DNA of 64,000 bases from JBCCIM01 sp965263205 (GCA_965263205.1 CBDHHF010000026.1:124001-188000), one strand, 5' to 3'. Positions 17,538-27,337 are shown, counted from the stretch's first letter. The notes: a model not told the origin generated them from the sequence alone. Program-made: numbers and translations.

Positions 17538-20114
17538 CTACTTCTTCTTTTTCCGGGTCGTCCGCTTCTTCCCTTTTGACTTGGCTTTGGCAGCCAACAG
17601 CTCAAGCGCCTGGTCCATCGTCAATGCGTCTGGCTCTACGCCTTTCGGGAGGGATGCATTGGTTTTCTGGTGCTTGACGTACGGGCCGTAGCGGCCTTCC
17701 ATCACATCGATTGGGTCACCTGTTTCAGGATGATTGCCCAGCGTGCGAAGGGCCGCGCTTTTCTTATCTTTTTTGCTGATCAACTCGAGCGCGCGCGGCA
17801 GCTCTACGGTCAACACATCGTCCTCGGCAGTGAGCGACGCAAAGGTGCGACCATGCTGCACATAAGGACCGTAGCGACCAATGTTGGCAGCAATATCATT
17901 TCCAGTTTCAGGGTGGCTCCCCAGTACACGTGGCAGCGCCAGCAGGCTGACAGCTTTGTCGAGATCAACTTCTGACGGCTGCGTCCCTTTAGGAATCGAG
18001 ATGCGCTTAGGCTTGCCTTCTTGCTCATCATCCCCCAACTGGATATAGGGGCCATAGGGGCCTTTGCGCACAAAGACTGGCATAGAAGCCTCGGGATGGA
18101 TACCGAGCACTTTGTCTTCCTCGTTGCCTTCTTTGATAATAGTAGCGAGGTCCTCTTCCAACAGGTCAGCCGGCGCCGTTTCGGGCGGCAGCGAAGCTGT
18201 CAAACGTTCGCCGTCTTGCTCCAGCTCTACGTACGGGCCATAGCGGCCGACGCGAACCAGGTAATCGCCCCATTTTGGCGAAGTGACTGTAGAGACGCTA
18301 CGCGCGTCAATTTTATCGAGCCCCCCTTCTACGCGTGCTTCAAGACCGTCTTTGCCCTGATAAAACTGGTCAAGATAGGGTTTGGCTTTTACCTCACCGG
18401 CTGCGATGTCATCGAGCACCTGCTCCATGCCGGCGGTAAAGCCCACATCAACCAGTTGCTCAAACTCCTGCTCCAGCAGGTGCGTGGTTGCAAACGCGGT
18501 GAAGGTTGGAATGAGTTGGTTGCTCTTACGACGCACGTAACCGCGATGGATAATTGTGTCGATAATCGTCGCGTAGGTACTGGGCCGGCCGATGCCCTGC
18601 TTTTCGAGCATCTTGATCAGGCTTGCTTCGGTGTAACGCGCCGGCGGCTTCGTTTCGTGGCCAACAGCTTCGACTTCTTTGCAATCCGGTTGGTCGCCTT
18701 CTTTAATCCGCGGCAGGGGCTGGTCGCGGTCTTCGAGTGCAGCTTCGGGGTCGTCGCTGCCCTCCACATAGGCGCGGAAGAAACCAGGAAATTCGATGGT
18801 CCGACCGTTGGCTTTGAACTGCGCTACGTCATCCCCTTCGCCGGCATCAATCAGCACCGTCGACAGGCGGAGGCGAGCGTCCTTCATCTGCGATGCAACG
18901 GTACGCTTCCAGATCAAATCGTAGAGCGCACCTTCAATACCGGTGAGACCGAGCTCATCTTTGGTCTGCATTTTATTTCCAGCCGGCCGAATGGCTTCGT
19001 GCGCCTCCTGCGCGTTGCGTACGCTGCTGGAGAAATTGCGCACCTTGTCGTTGATGTACTCGGTACCGTACTTCCGCTCAATGGCGTTGCGGCTTGCATC
19101 AATGGCTTCTTTGGAAAGCTGGGTAGAGTCTGTACGCATGTAGGTGATGTACCCTTGCTCGTACAGCTTCTGCGCAACCCGCATGGCTTCGCGGGCGGAG
19201 AGTTTTAGTTTTCGGCTGGCCTCCTGCTGGAGGGTCGAGGTGATAAACGGCGGCGCGGGCTTACGCGACACCATCCGTTCTTCGACGCTGGTAACCGTCC
19301 AGGTGTCTTGCGGCAACCGATCTGCCAGGGCACGCGCTTCAGCCTCGTTGAGCACCAGCACGTCTTTGCCCTCTTTGAGCTTGGCGTTGAGCTTGCCGGT
19401 CTCGTCGTCGAAGTCTTTCCCTGTGGCAATCCGAATGCCCCGGTATTTGGAGAGCACGGCGTCAAACTGACGTGCGTCTTGTTCGAGGCGGGCTTTGATG
19501 TCCCAGTAGGACGCCGGCACAAATGCCATGCGCTCTTTTTCCCGGAGAACAATCAAACGCACCGCAACACTTTGCACGCGGCCGGCAGAGAGCTTCGGCT
19601 TAATTTTCTTCCAGAGCAGCGGCGAAATGGAATACCCTACCAGGCGATCGAGAATACGACGCGTTTCCTGAGCGTCAATCAGGTTAGTATTGATTTCCCG
19701 CGTGTTGTCGAGCGCTTCGAGAATGGCATCTTTGGTAATCTCATGGAATACCATCCGGCGCACCGGGATCTTCGGATTCAACACCTGCACAAGATGCCAG
19801 CCAATGGATTCACCTTCGCGGTCTTCGTCAGTCGCGATGTAGAGTTCGTCAGCTTCTTTTAGCGCAGATTTAAGCTCTTTGACAATTTTCTTTTTGTCTG
19901 GTGGAATGACGTAAAGCGGTTCGAAATCGTCTTCCACATTTACACCCAGCCGCGCCCATGACTTTTTCTTGAGCGTTTCGGGAATCTGGGCAGCCGAAGC
20001 CGGCAGATCTCTTACGTGTCCCATGCTGGCTTCTACACGGAATTCATCCCCGGACAGAAATCTACTGATAGTACGAGCTTTGGTAGGAGATTCTACAACG
20101 ACCAGACGCTTCAT
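17538..20114 (-). CDS. topA: DNA topoisomerase I (type IA)
   Basis: Relaxes negative supercoils. The 858-residue product has the TOPRIM domain (VVESPTKARTISRFL; ATDEDREGESIGWHL), the active-site segment GYITYMRTDSTQLS with the catalytic Tyr near residue 320, and the RPSTYATIIDTIIHRGYV block. Instead of zinc fingers the C-terminus has four GRYGPYV-type repeats (VGRYGPYVEL, KGPYGPYIQL, IGRYGPYVQH, EGRYGPYVKH), each about 60-70 residues apart. It ends in a Lys/Arg tail (KSKGKKRTTRKKKK) that probably binds DNA. This tail type is common in non-proteobacterial enzymes. Confidence 0.97.
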   Translation of the reverse strand: MKRLVVVESPTKARTISRFLSGDEFRVEASMGHVRDLPASAAQIPETLKKKSWARLGVNVEDDFEPLYVIPPDKKKIVKELKSALKEADELYIATDEDREGESIGWHLVQVLNPKIPVRRMVFHEITKDAILEALDNTREINTNLIDAQETRRILDRLVGYSISPLLWKKIKPKLSAGRVQSVAVRLIVLREKERMAFVPASYWDIKARLEQDARQFDAVLSKYRGIRIATGKDFDDETGKLNAKLKEGKDVLVLNEAEARALADRLPQDTWTVTSVEERMVSRKPAPPFITSTLQQEASRKLKLSAREAMRVAQKLYEQGYITYMRTDSTQLSKEAIDASRNAIERKYGTEYINDKVRNFSSSVRNAQEAHEAIRPAGNKMQTKDELGLTGIEGALYDLIWKRTVASQMKDARLRLSTVLIDAGEGDDVAQFKANGRTIEFPGFFRAYVEGSDDPEAALEDRDQPLPRIKEGDQPDCKEVEAVGHETKPPARYTEASLIKMLEKQGIGRPSTYATIIDTIIHRGYVRRKSNQLIPTFTAFATTHLLEQEFEQLVDVGFTAGMEQVLDDIAAGEVKAKPYLDQFYQGKDGLEARVEGGLDKIDARSVSTVTSPKWGDYLVRVGRYGPYVELEQDGERLTASLPPETAPADLLEEDLATIIKEGNEEDKVLGIHPEASMPVFVRKGPYGPYIQLGDDEQEGKPKRISIPKGTQPSEVDLDKAVSLLALPRVLGSHPETGNDIAANIGRYGPYVQHGRTFASLTAEDDVLTVELPRALELISKKDKKSAALRTLGNHPETGDPIDVMEGRYGPYVKHQKTNASLPKGVEPDALTMDQALELLAAKAKSKGKKRTTRKKKK

Positions 20115-20654
20115 ATATATGCTTCAGATACAGGATAGAATGGAAAACAGGGCGTGTACGCAGGGTGTAACCGGTAGGAACAGTAGCGGATGCTCCATCG
20201 TTACGAGCGGGTTGTCACGCCTTAGGTAAGACAACGTTCCGCGCTATTGGGATTTCATGTTGGCATCCAGGCCGGCAACGGGTCGCGATCAAAAGACCTG
20301 TCACGCAGCACCTTTACCCTGCTGTAAAACTGGCATCATTTCGGCTACGGAAATCCTTCTATCGCCAGTCATTTCAGGTAGTACCCTGAGCTAAACAGTT
20401 GTGCCGAAACATACCGTTTCTTCAAACATAGCCTGTAGGAAAAGTGCTATGTTGAACGCATATCTGAGCGTTCGTTTGCTGGTCGGGTGAGCAATCAAGC
20501 CCTGTAAATGACGTTACAGTTTCTTATTCTGGACGCATACGTATGCCCAGAACAGTGGCAAATCGTGTGACGCTTCCGCTGTTTGTCCTTTTTCCTCTAT
20601 CACTTTCTCACGCGCAGCCGATCTGGTTGCAAAATTTGTAGTTGTACCACACCC
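20115..20654. other. 540-bp intergenic region between divergent topA and CPBP genes
   Basis: I see no convincing gene, RNA or strong hairpin. It must contain the divergent promoters of topA (left) and the CPBP-family gene (right). Open frames here lack family features or run antisense to the flanking genes. Confidence 0.5.
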
Positions 20655-21533
20655 ATGCCTTTGCTCACACTTGAAAAGCCAAAAGTCTTCCGCGATGTAA
20701 AGGAAGCACCCATGCTTTTGTTGTTGCTTGTATTGTTGTCTGACATCACGTTCAACTGGCTCTACATCAACTTCTTTAAGGATGCGTTTTCCATCCCGGA
20801 AGTCTATACTAACGGCGTGGTCGACTCGCTTTTTGTGTTGAGCATCATCAAGATCTCTTTTGTGGTGTTGGGTGTGGTGTTCTGGATTGGCAGATTCCGG
20901 GGCCGGCACCTGGGACTGGGCTGGGACAAGCTGAAAGCCGGCCTCATTGCGACGTTTTTCCTCTGGGCGATATTGCAAGCGGTGCAGGTAGCCTACGGCA
21001 TGATTGTGTCTACGGAAGTCGGCTACCACGCTGCGTGGCAGCAGGACGGCGCTTTAAAAATTGTTGGTGCTTTTGTGCTCTATGCCATCGGTAAAGCGTT
21101 CTTCGATGAGCTGACCTACCGCGGCCTGTTGCTGCCCCAATTACACCTCAAATGCCAGCGATACCTTAACCTAGATGCCCGCATTATTCTGGCACTTGCT
21201 GTTGTTGTCTCACAGTCGATCTATCTGATCATACAACTCCCCCTTATCAGCCTTTTCATGTCAACCGGCCTGAGTTCGGTGATGACATTGACGTCGTTGT
21301 TCTTTCTGAGCATTCTCAATGCGCTGATCTATTTGCGCACCAAAAATCTCTACATCACTATTGGCATGCATGCCATTTGGTTTCAACCTTTTTTCATTGC
21401 TTCTCCAACAGTCCCGCATACCTTTATTCTGGTATTGCTGGCCATCGGCTTCATCCTCATTTGGCCCATGCTTCCAAATGCGGCCTCGATGGAATCCACA
21501 TGGCCGTTGGAAGAACGAAGAACAGCTGGGTGA
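20655..21533 (+). CDS. CPBP/CAAX-type intramembrane protease-like protein
   Basis: A 292-residue polytopic membrane protein. I start at the ATG at 20655 (MPLLTLEKPKVFRDVKEAPM); an upstream ATG at 20583 would add 24 residues of poor quality. The glutamate motif reads KAFFDELTYRGLLLPQ, where most CPBP (Rce1-like) proteins have EE-x-x-x-R; here the first acidic residue is Asp. A later membrane helix carries His in TIGMHAIWFQPFF, as in motif 3. Family members cleave prenylated or bacteriocin-like peptides or act as scaffolds; the substrate is unknown. Confidence 0.8.
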   Translation: MPLLTLEKPKVFRDVKEAPMLLLLLVLLSDITFNWLYINFFKDAFSIPEVYTNGVVDSLFVLSIIKISFVVLGVVFWIGRFRGRHLGLGWDKLKAGLIATFFLWAILQAVQVAYGMIVSTEVGYHAAWQQDGALKIVGAFVLYAIGKAFFDELTYRGLLLPQLHLKCQRYLNLDARIILALAVVVSQSIYLIIQLPLISLFMSTGLSSVMTLTSLFFLSILNALIYLRTKNLYITIGMHAIWFQPFFIASPTVPHTFILVLLAIGFILIWPMLPNAASMESTWPLEERRTAG

Positions 21534-21918
21534 CTGACCGGTGTGAAGCCGTTTTGCCGGCTTGTTCGGCTGCACACCCTTTTGGGAATCTAGCGTGAAC
21601 TTCAGCATTGCGGTAGAAATCCATGTTCTACCTTAACACAGTTTACATTAATTTAAGGGCCGTTTTATGGATCCCTCTGTCCACGGCATCGTTTAGATGG
21701 CCGAAATCAAGGTTTATTCGGCGATAAAGCCCGTCACTGACGACGGCACTGCGTCCCCATAAGGAGGTTACTGCTCCACGCTTTTCGTCTAATACTGGCA
21801 GGTTCGCATTGCCTGCATTCTTCGTACAGACATCAGATGCCATGCTACTGCATCGGTCTGTCCGGTATAGCTTAACTGACTGCGAAACAAAAAATCTACT
21901 GAACTAAAGGATCTGATA
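21534..21918. other. 385-bp intergenic region before ppdK
   Basis: No gene or clear structured RNA recognised. It contains the promoter and leader of the pyruvate phosphate dikinase gene. GAACTAAAGGATCTGATA just ahead of the ATG includes AAAGGA, a plausible weak ribosome binding site. Confidence 0.4.
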
Positions 21919-23883
21919 ATGAGTGCTATTGCAACAAAAAACGTGTATGTGTTTGGGAATGGGGTGGCTGACGGTGACAAGTCGATGAAGGCTCACCTGG
22001 GTGGAAAAGGCGCCAACCTGGCGGAGATGAGCTCCATTGGCATGCCAGTCCCCGCAGGGTTTACGATCAGCACGGATTGCTGTAAGTATTACAACGAAAA
22101 CAGCCACGCCTGGCCTGAGACGCTGGAAGACGAAGTAACTGCCGGTGTAAAGCACATCGAAGAAGCGATGAGCGCCGGCTTCGGCAATGCGCAGAACCCG
22201 CTGCTCTTGTCTGTTCGTAGTGGTGCTGCTGTATCCATGCCGGGCATGATGGACACGGTGCTCAACCTTGGTCTGAATGACGAAGTGGTTGAAGGCCTCG
22301 CTGCCCACACCAACAATCCACGTTTTGCATACGATTCTTATCGTCGTTTCATCGACATGTTTGGCAACGTGGTTATGGGCGTTCCCCACCACGACTTTGA
22401 GCATGCGCTGGAATCCTTGAAACAGGAGAAAGGTGTAGAAGATGATGTGGACCTCACCGCAGACGACCTTAAAGAACTCGTAGAGCGCTACAAAGCGATC
22501 TACAAAAAGCATATCGGCAACCTCTTTCCCGAGAGCCCAACCGAGCAGCTGACGCTGGCTATCAACGCTGTATTCAACTCATGGGACAGCGAGCGCGCTA
22601 TCAAATACCGCAACATCAACAAAATCAAAGGCCTCATCGGCACCGCAGTCAACGTGCAGGCCATGGTATTTGGTAACATGGGAGAAGGATGTGGTACAGG
22701 CGTACTGTTCACCCGTAACCCTTCTACCGGTGAAAACAAATTGTACGGTGAGTACCTCGTTAACGCCCAGGGCGAAGACGTTGTAGCAGGTATCCGTACG
22801 CCACAGGAGCTCGATAAAATGGCAGAAGAACTGCCAGACGCGTACAAAGAGTTGGTAGCAACAACCGAGCGCCTTGAGCAGCACTATAAAAACGTGCAGG
22901 ACATTGAGTTCACCGTACAGCACGGCAAGCTCTACATCCTCCAGACACGTAACGGTAAGCGTACAGGCGCCGCTGCAATCAAGTTTGCAGTAGACATGGT
23001 TGAAGAAGGTTTGGTAGATACAAAAACTGCTGTAAGCGAGTTGGTTGAGCCAGGTCATCTGGACCAGTTGCTTCACCCTCGTTTTGAAAACGAAGCCAAC
23101 TACGCCGATCGCGTAATTGCCAAAGGCCTGCCTGCTTCACCAGGCGCTGCCGTTGGTGCGGTTGTATTCTCAGCACACGAAGCGGAAGAAGCCAAAGCAG
23201 CCGGCAAACACGTGATCCTCGTGCGTATCGAAACCAGCCCTGAAGACATCGGCGGCATGGACGCAGCGCAGGGTATCCTGACCTCTCGCGGTGGTATGAC
23301 CTCGCACGCAGCCGTAGTTGCCCGTGGCTGGGGCAAGCCTTGTGTTGCAGGTTGTGGCGAAGTGGTTATCGACTACGCCAACAAGCAGTTCAAAGTAGGT
23401 GACACCACCGTTAAAGAAGGCGACTGGGTTTCTATCAACGGTAGCTCAGGCGAAGTAATCCTTGGCAAAGAAGCCCTGGTACCGCCACAGATGAGCGGCG
23501 ACTTTGCAACCTTCATGGGTTGGGTCGATGAGTACCGCGAAATGGGTGTACGCACCAACGCAGATGCACCAGCTGACGCGCGCAAAGCCGTTGAGTTTGG
23601 CGCTGAAGGCATCGGCCTTTGCCGTACAGAGCACATGTTCTTCGAGGGTGACCGCATCCTGAGCATGCGTAAAATGATTATGGCCAAAACGGAAGAAGCA
23701 CGCCGCGCGGCACTGAATGAACTGCTTCCGTTCCAGAAAGAAGACTTCAGCGGTCTCTTTGAAGCCATGGACGGCAAGCCGGTTACGATCCGCCTGCTGG
23801 ATCCACCCCTTCATGAGTTCCTGCCACACGACGCAGCCGGCCAGAAAGAAATGGCTAGACGCGCTCGGCATTTCAGTAGATGA
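21919..23883 (+). CDS. ppdK: Pyruvate, phosphate dikinase, N-terminal and central part (frameshifted)
   Basis: Interconverts pyruvate + ATP + Pi and PEP + AMP + PPi. This part has the N-terminal ATP-grasp domain (LGGKGANLAEMSSIGMPVPA; SVRSGAAVSMPGMMDTVLNL; GTGVLFTRNPSTGENKLYGE) and the swivelling phosphohistidine domain (TSRGGMTSHAAVVARGWGKP, His near residue 463). It also has the start of the PEP/pyruvate barrel (IGLCRTEHMFFEGDR; RLLDPPLHEFLPHD). The frame then runs into MARRARHFSR and a stop. Protein homology resumes in the next frame at about 23857; removing one A from ATGGCTAGACGCG restores M-A-D-A-L-G-I-S. Either a real null allele or a 1-nt sequencing insertion. Confidence 0.93.
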   Translation: MSAIATKNVYVFGNGVADGDKSMKAHLGGKGANLAEMSSIGMPVPAGFTISTDCCKYYNENSHAWPETLEDEVTAGVKHIEEAMSAGFGNAQNPLLLSVRSGAAVSMPGMMDTVLNLGLNDEVVEGLAAHTNNPRFAYDSYRRFIDMFGNVVMGVPHHDFEHALESLKQEKGVEDDVDLTADDLKELVERYKAIYKKHIGNLFPESPTEQLTLAINAVFNSWDSERAIKYRNINKIKGLIGTAVNVQAMVFGNMGEGCGTGVLFTRNPSTGENKLYGEYLVNAQGEDVVAGIRTPQELDKMAEELPDAYKELVATTERLEQHYKNVQDIEFTVQHGKLYILQTRNGKRTGAAAIKFAVDMVEEGLVDTKTAVSELVEPGHLDQLLHPRFENEANYADRVIAKGLPASPGAAVGAVVFSAHEAEEAKAAGKHVILVRIETSPEDIGGMDAAQGILTSRGGMTSHAAVVARGWGKPCVAGCGEVVIDYANKQFKVGDTTVKEGDWVSINGSSGEVILGKEALVPPQMSGDFATFMGWVDEYREMGVRTNADAPADARKAVEFGAEGIGLCRTEHMFFEGDRILSMRKMIMAKTEEARRAALNELLPFQKEDFSGLFEAMDGKPVTIRLLDPPLHEFLPHDAAGQKEMARRARHFSR

Positions 23884-24568
23884 TGTAAAAGCACAGGTTG
23901 AAGCCCTGCACGAGTTCAACCCAATGCTTGGCCACCGCGGCTGCCGCCTCGGTATCACCTATCCGGAGATCACCGAAATGCAGGCACGCGCCATCCTGGA
24001 AGCCGCAGTAGAAACGCGCGCCAAAGGCATCGACGTACATCCCGAAATCATGGTACCGCTGATTGGTACCGTGGAAGAGTTTGTCAACCAGAAAGCTGTC
24101 ATTCTCGAAACCGCTGCTAAAGTGTTTGCAGAGAAAGGTACCGAAGTTGACTACCTCATCGGCACGATGATCGAGATTCCTCGCGCTGCCCTGACCGCAG
24201 CAGACATCGCCGCTGAAGCTGAGTTCTTCTCGTTTGGCACCAACGACCTTACGCAGATGACCTTTGGTTACAGCCGTGACGACGCCGGCCGCTTCCTGCC
24301 TGGCTACGTAGAAACGAAGATCTTGCCCGACGATCCATTCCAGTCTATCGACACCTCAGGTGTGGGCAAACTGGTACAGATGGCAACGGACGGCGGTCGC
24401 GCTTCAAATGGCAGCCTCAAAGTGGGTATTTGCGGTGAGCACGGTGGTGATCCTGCTTCGGTGCACTTCTGCTTTGAAACAGGCCTGAACTACGTGTCCT
24501 GTTCGCCCTTCCGTGTACCAATTGCACGGCTCGCAGCAGCACAGGCTAGCATTGCCGCCAAGTCGTAA
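23857..24568 (+). CDS. ppdK: Pyruvate, phosphate dikinase, C-terminal part (after the frameshift)
   Basis: Continuation of the gene from 21919 in the next reading frame. It reads LDALGISVDDVKAQVEAL, then NPMLGHRGCRLGITYPEI, PEIMVPLIGTVEEF, TMIEIPRAALTAADIA, FFSFGTNDLTQMTFGYSRDD and GICGEHGGDPASVHFCFETG. The catalytic Cys region is NYVSCSPFRVPIARLAAAQ. An ATG at 23717 lies in this frame but the preceding 130 bases are out of frame for the enzyme, so it is not the true start. Joined with the first part the protein is about 883 residues, the normal length. No other damage is seen, which favours a sequencing indel or very recent mutation. Confidence 0.9.
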
Positions 24569-24586
24569 GGCAACGCGCTAGAAATC

Positions 24587-24621
24587 AAAAGGGGGATCGG
24601 CTTAGCCAATCCCCCTTTTTT
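24587..24621 (+). terminator. Intrinsic terminator after ppdK
   Basis: AAAAGGGGGAT-C-GGC pairs with GCC-A-ATCCCCCTTTT around TTA and is followed by a T-run. It lies 19 bases after the ppdK stop codon. Confidence 0.85.
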
Positions 24622-24753
24622 AGTTTCTGCAGTTTCTCTTCAGATGCTTTTCGACATAGAGCGATGTAGCATGCAACCAATCGTCCAGTTTCCGCACATA
24701 CCGATGCAAAACGGAGTACTGGTTGATGGGATGGCTACCGTATAAGGCCAAAA

Positions 24754-24799
24754 ACCTTCAACCTGTGAACTCTTCAACCTGTGACCTGCAACTTTCAAC
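24754..24799. repeat. Heptamer-periodic intergenic repeat (CTTCAAC/CTGTGAC type)
   Basis: Strings such as CTTCAAC, CTGTGAC, CTGCAAC and TTTCAAC follow one another in 7-nt steps. It is a degenerate copy, in reverse orientation, of the GTTGAAG family seen at 30943, 40645 and 47005. The rest of 24622-24857 holds no gene I can support. Confidence 0.55.
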
Positions 24800-24857
24800 A
24801 GCAAACACAGCAATCCAACAGGCTTGATGTGTTTGTACTTAAAAACAGCTCCTACGT

Positions 24858-25481
24858 TTATTCTGCAGCGGTCTGCAGATCAAAGAATCCTTCTGCTTCT
24901 TTATAGTAGCCTATCAATTGCATTTCCAGTCCAACCATTTCCTGTATCAGATTATTGATCCGGCGCAAATTGAACGCTGCATTTCCCTTTGAATTAAAAT
25001 CGGGTGCGTAGAATATCTCAGAGATTTTTGAAAAGGATTTATAAGTATCTTCCTGTTGATTATAAATCTTGGAAAGCATGAGTAGTTCGTCATAGTCAAA
25101 GCGCACGATCAGGGGATGCGATTTAGCGATATCCCAGGCATCACTGGCAGGTCTTCTGGCCATGATGGTCCTCCTGGTAAATACTTCGCTGAAAAGAATT
25201 GATTTATTACCGATAAAACGCTCAACAAATTTTATGTCATTGGAAAGGCTATCTAACCTTCGAACTATTTCTATATGATAAGGCGTCCAGTCCTCTATCA
25301 GCCTTTTATTATCCTCAACCTCTAATGTTATTTTCGATAATAACTTTACGGCTTCCCTTTTACTTTTCTGCTCTTCAATTCTCTCACTCAGGAAAATGCC
25401 AAGAACAACACTAAACACGATCAACACCAACTGTATCAAATTTTTAACTATGGGCTTCTCCATCTTTGATGATCCACTCAT
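24858..25481 (-). CDS. Hypothetical membrane-anchored protein (DUF6090-like)
   Basis: A 207-residue protein with one N-terminal membrane span (NLIQLVLIVFSVVLGIFLSE) followed by EEQKSKREAVKLLSKITLEV, which predicts a helical, periplasmic part. The layout of a single span, an acidic EEQK start, then KLL-KI--E---N is reminiscent of DUF6090-type proteins common in Bacteroidota; I am not certain of the family. DNA here is more AT-rich than neighbouring core genes, which may point to a transferred gene. No operon partner is obvious. Confidence 0.65.
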   Translation of the reverse strand: MSGSSKMEKPIVKNLIQLVLIVFSVVLGIFLSERIEEQKSKREAVKLLSKITLEVEDNKRLIEDWTPYHIEIVRRLDSLSNDIKFVERFIGNKSILFSEVFTRRTIMARRPASDAWDIAKSHPLIVRFDYDELLMLSKIYNQQEDTYKSFSKISEIFYAPDFNSKGNAAFNLRRINNLIQEMVGLEMQLIGYYKEAEGFFDLQTAAE

Positions 25482-25715
25482 TCTCTGCGCTATCTAGTTG
25501 AATCTGCATGCCATTGTGACCTTCCTCGAATACCCAGTCCCGACTGGGCGCTCGTATGGAAAAATCAACTCAAAATAGGCAATGCGCCCCTACCCTGCAT
25601 CTGGATAGGGCAATTCTTTTGCTACCCATGTAGGGTTTCATCACGCTCATATCCGATATGCGCCTGCCATTATTGATCGTCAAAGCACTACATTTCCTAA
25701 CGCGCCACTCCTCCG

Positions 25716-26048
25716 CTACCGCCGGCTCTTCTCTCGCCTTGCCGGCTCCATCGCTTTATCATCTTCATACGCATCTATCCCATCGAGCAACGCGCCCGTC
25801 TCCCGCTTAATCTCATCCGCCTCGATCGATTCAAACCGATCTTCCAAATCATTCAATCGTTCCATCAGCGGCTGCGTGGCTTCGCTGATCCACTTCTGAA
25901 TCATCCCTTCAAGCTCGCTTGTCGTCATGCTGTTGCCCGTAGCCTGTGGTGAACGGGTTTTCAGGTAGTTAATCATCATTCCGACAACCGACATAAACGT
26001 GCCGGCACAGATAGCAACGACGATGATGACAAATATTTCTTCTGGCAT
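25716..26048 (-). CDS. Small membrane protein with C-terminal coiled coil (PspB-like layout)
   Basis: A 110-residue protein: N-terminal membrane span (EEIFVIIVVAICAGTFMSVV), a basic junction (NYLKTRSPQ), then TTSELEGMIQKWISEATQPL, MERLNDLEDRFESIEADEIK and a charged tail. The layout (span, then a helix ending in a coiled coil) resembles phage-shock PspB, and the same pattern is in the next gene, so the two are probably paralogues. Function is unproven. Confidence 0.65.
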   Translation of the reverse strand: MPEEIFVIIVVAICAGTFMSVVGMMINYLKTRSPQATGNSMTTSELEGMIQKWISEATQPLMERLNDLEDRFESIEADEIKRETGALLDGIDAYEDDKAMEPARREKSRR

Positions 26049-26098
26049 GGTCCTGTACTTTTCCTGACTATATGCGTCTTACGTTCCCCAAAGCAGGT

Positions 26099-26407
26099 TT
26101 AGTCATCCCCGGGCTCCGGGCTGCTCAATTGTTTGAGGGGCGCTTTCTCGGGTAAGCTTTTGCGACTGATTTCAAGCTGCTCTTCCAGTTCAGTGATCCG
26201 ATCCACAAGCGGGACATTCGCTTCCATAACCGCCTCGCTGATCAGGTTCTTGAGTTCGCTGACACCAAGCGACTTGTCACTGCTGCCCTCGACAAATCCC
26301 TGGCTGGCGTTGTTCATCCTCTTCCATTTTGCAAAATCCAGGCTCATTTTCACAATCAGCGCGATGAAGCCGAATACAATGAGCGGTATAAAAATTTCTT
26401 CTTGCAT
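26099..26407 (-). CDS. Small membrane protein, paralogue of the 25716 gene
   Basis: A 102-residue protein with the same architecture as its neighbour: QEEIFIPLIVFGFIALIVKM (span), a basic AKWKRMN junction, VSELKNLISEAVMEANVPLV and the coiled coil DRITELEEQLEISRKSLPE. The matching elements (EEIF at the N-terminus, SEL--hI-----EA--PL--R in the helix) support a tandem duplication. PspB-like proteins sense envelope stress with PspA/PspC; no pspA or pspC is seen here. Confidence 0.65.
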   Translation of the reverse strand: MQEEIFIPLIVFGFIALIVKMSLDFAKWKRMNNASQGFVEGSSDKSLGVSELKNLISEAVMEANVPLVDRITELEEQLEISRKSLPEKAPLKQLSSPEPGDD

Positions 26408-26788
26408 AGTACGGGCGGGTTAATTCACATACAGCATAATAAGGGCTGGCACGGTTAATAGGTAGGGGATTAAGGATTCCATTCCGATAGCCGGCATGCA
26501 TCCCACTACGGAGTTAGCAAGGATGAGTTACGGCTGAATTGACACCGTTCCTCCCCCTTTTTACGGATTGAACAGTAAAATCGAATTATTTTGCTTAAAC
26601 AATTTATATTCAATAAGATAGGGCACTTGCGGCATACGCTTAATCTCCGTAGTTTTCAGGCTATTCCAGGCTGATGTTGGTAAATGTAACTGTTCGGCAG
26701 CCCCGACCGTTTATCTGCCGTATTACCACGATACAGCTAACCCGATTATTTATTATTGCTCTATTAATAGCCCCTTAGGCGAATCTTT
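26408..26788. other. 381-bp intergenic region, divergent promoters
   Basis: AT-rich DNA between the PspB-like pair (minus) and an outer-membrane protein gene (plus). I see no gene or strong hairpin in it. Confidence 0.4.
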
Positions 26789-27337
26789 ATGTTTAGTGTT
26801 TGCAAGCGAGGTCTTCAATCGCTCCCCCTTCTTCTACTGGTAACAGCAAGCATGTGGATGTTGTCTCCTTCTTCAGCATCTGCGCAGGGCATCCGGGGAT
26901 TGGAAAACACCCAGTTTGGCATAGGCCTCAATACCGTGCTTAGCGTGAACAATGGATTTGGCCTTGGTTTTCGAGGACGCGTTTCATCTCGCGTGAATCA
27001 GGACTTCTCGCTCGCCATCGGCATGGGCTTCACGGGCTTTGTGCTCCGCGGCCGCGATGAAGCATCGTTTATTTTTGACCCCCAGCTGTCCGGCATCATT
27101 AGTCTGCCGCAGGGCGGTGCAGAAGTGTATCTACTGGCGGGTATTGGTGCATTTGTACCATTAACACAGGCCAGCAGCAACGAAAGCGGCCCCTCGATCC
27201 ATTTCGGTATTGGACGCGTGCAGCTTCTTACCGACTCCGCTTTCTTCTACGAAATCAACCCTGCCGTGGTGATCGGGCAGACAAAGGTAGAGTTTGTCCT
27301 CCCCTTCCGCGTAGGGATTATTTTCTTACAGCAGTAA
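26789..27337 (+). CDS. Predicted outer-membrane beta-barrel protein
   Basis: A 182-residue secreted protein. The signal peptide runs to about residue 33 (LLLLVTASMWMLSP, then SASAQG). The mature part alternates hydrophobic and polar residues in short strands with Gly-rich turns (GIGLNTVLSVNNGFGLGFRG; SGIISLPQGGAEVYLLAGIG) and ends in an aromatic-poor strand, LPFRVGIIFLQQ. This pattern suggests a small 8-strand barrel of the OmpW/OmpA-like type. No closer family is recognised and it stands alone. Confidence 0.65.
   Translation: MFSVCKRGLQSLPLLLLVTASMWMLSPSSASAQGIRGLENTQFGIGLNTVLSVNNGFGLGFRGRVSSRVNQDFSLAIGMGFTGFVLRGRDEASFIFDPQLSGIISLPQGGAEVYLLAGIGAFVPLTQASSNESGPSIHFGIGRVQLLTDSAFFYEINPAVVIGQTKVEFVLPFRVGIIFLQQ

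Noticed and set aside
18021..19208. 395-codon plus-strand open frame over topA
   Set aside because: Antisense shadow of topoisomerase I; no recognisable motif.
24622..24760. Minus-strand open stretch ending VLHRYVRKLDDWLHATSLY-like residues before the ppdK terminator
   Set aside because: It has no start codon and begins in repeat DNA; too short and unsupported to call a gene.
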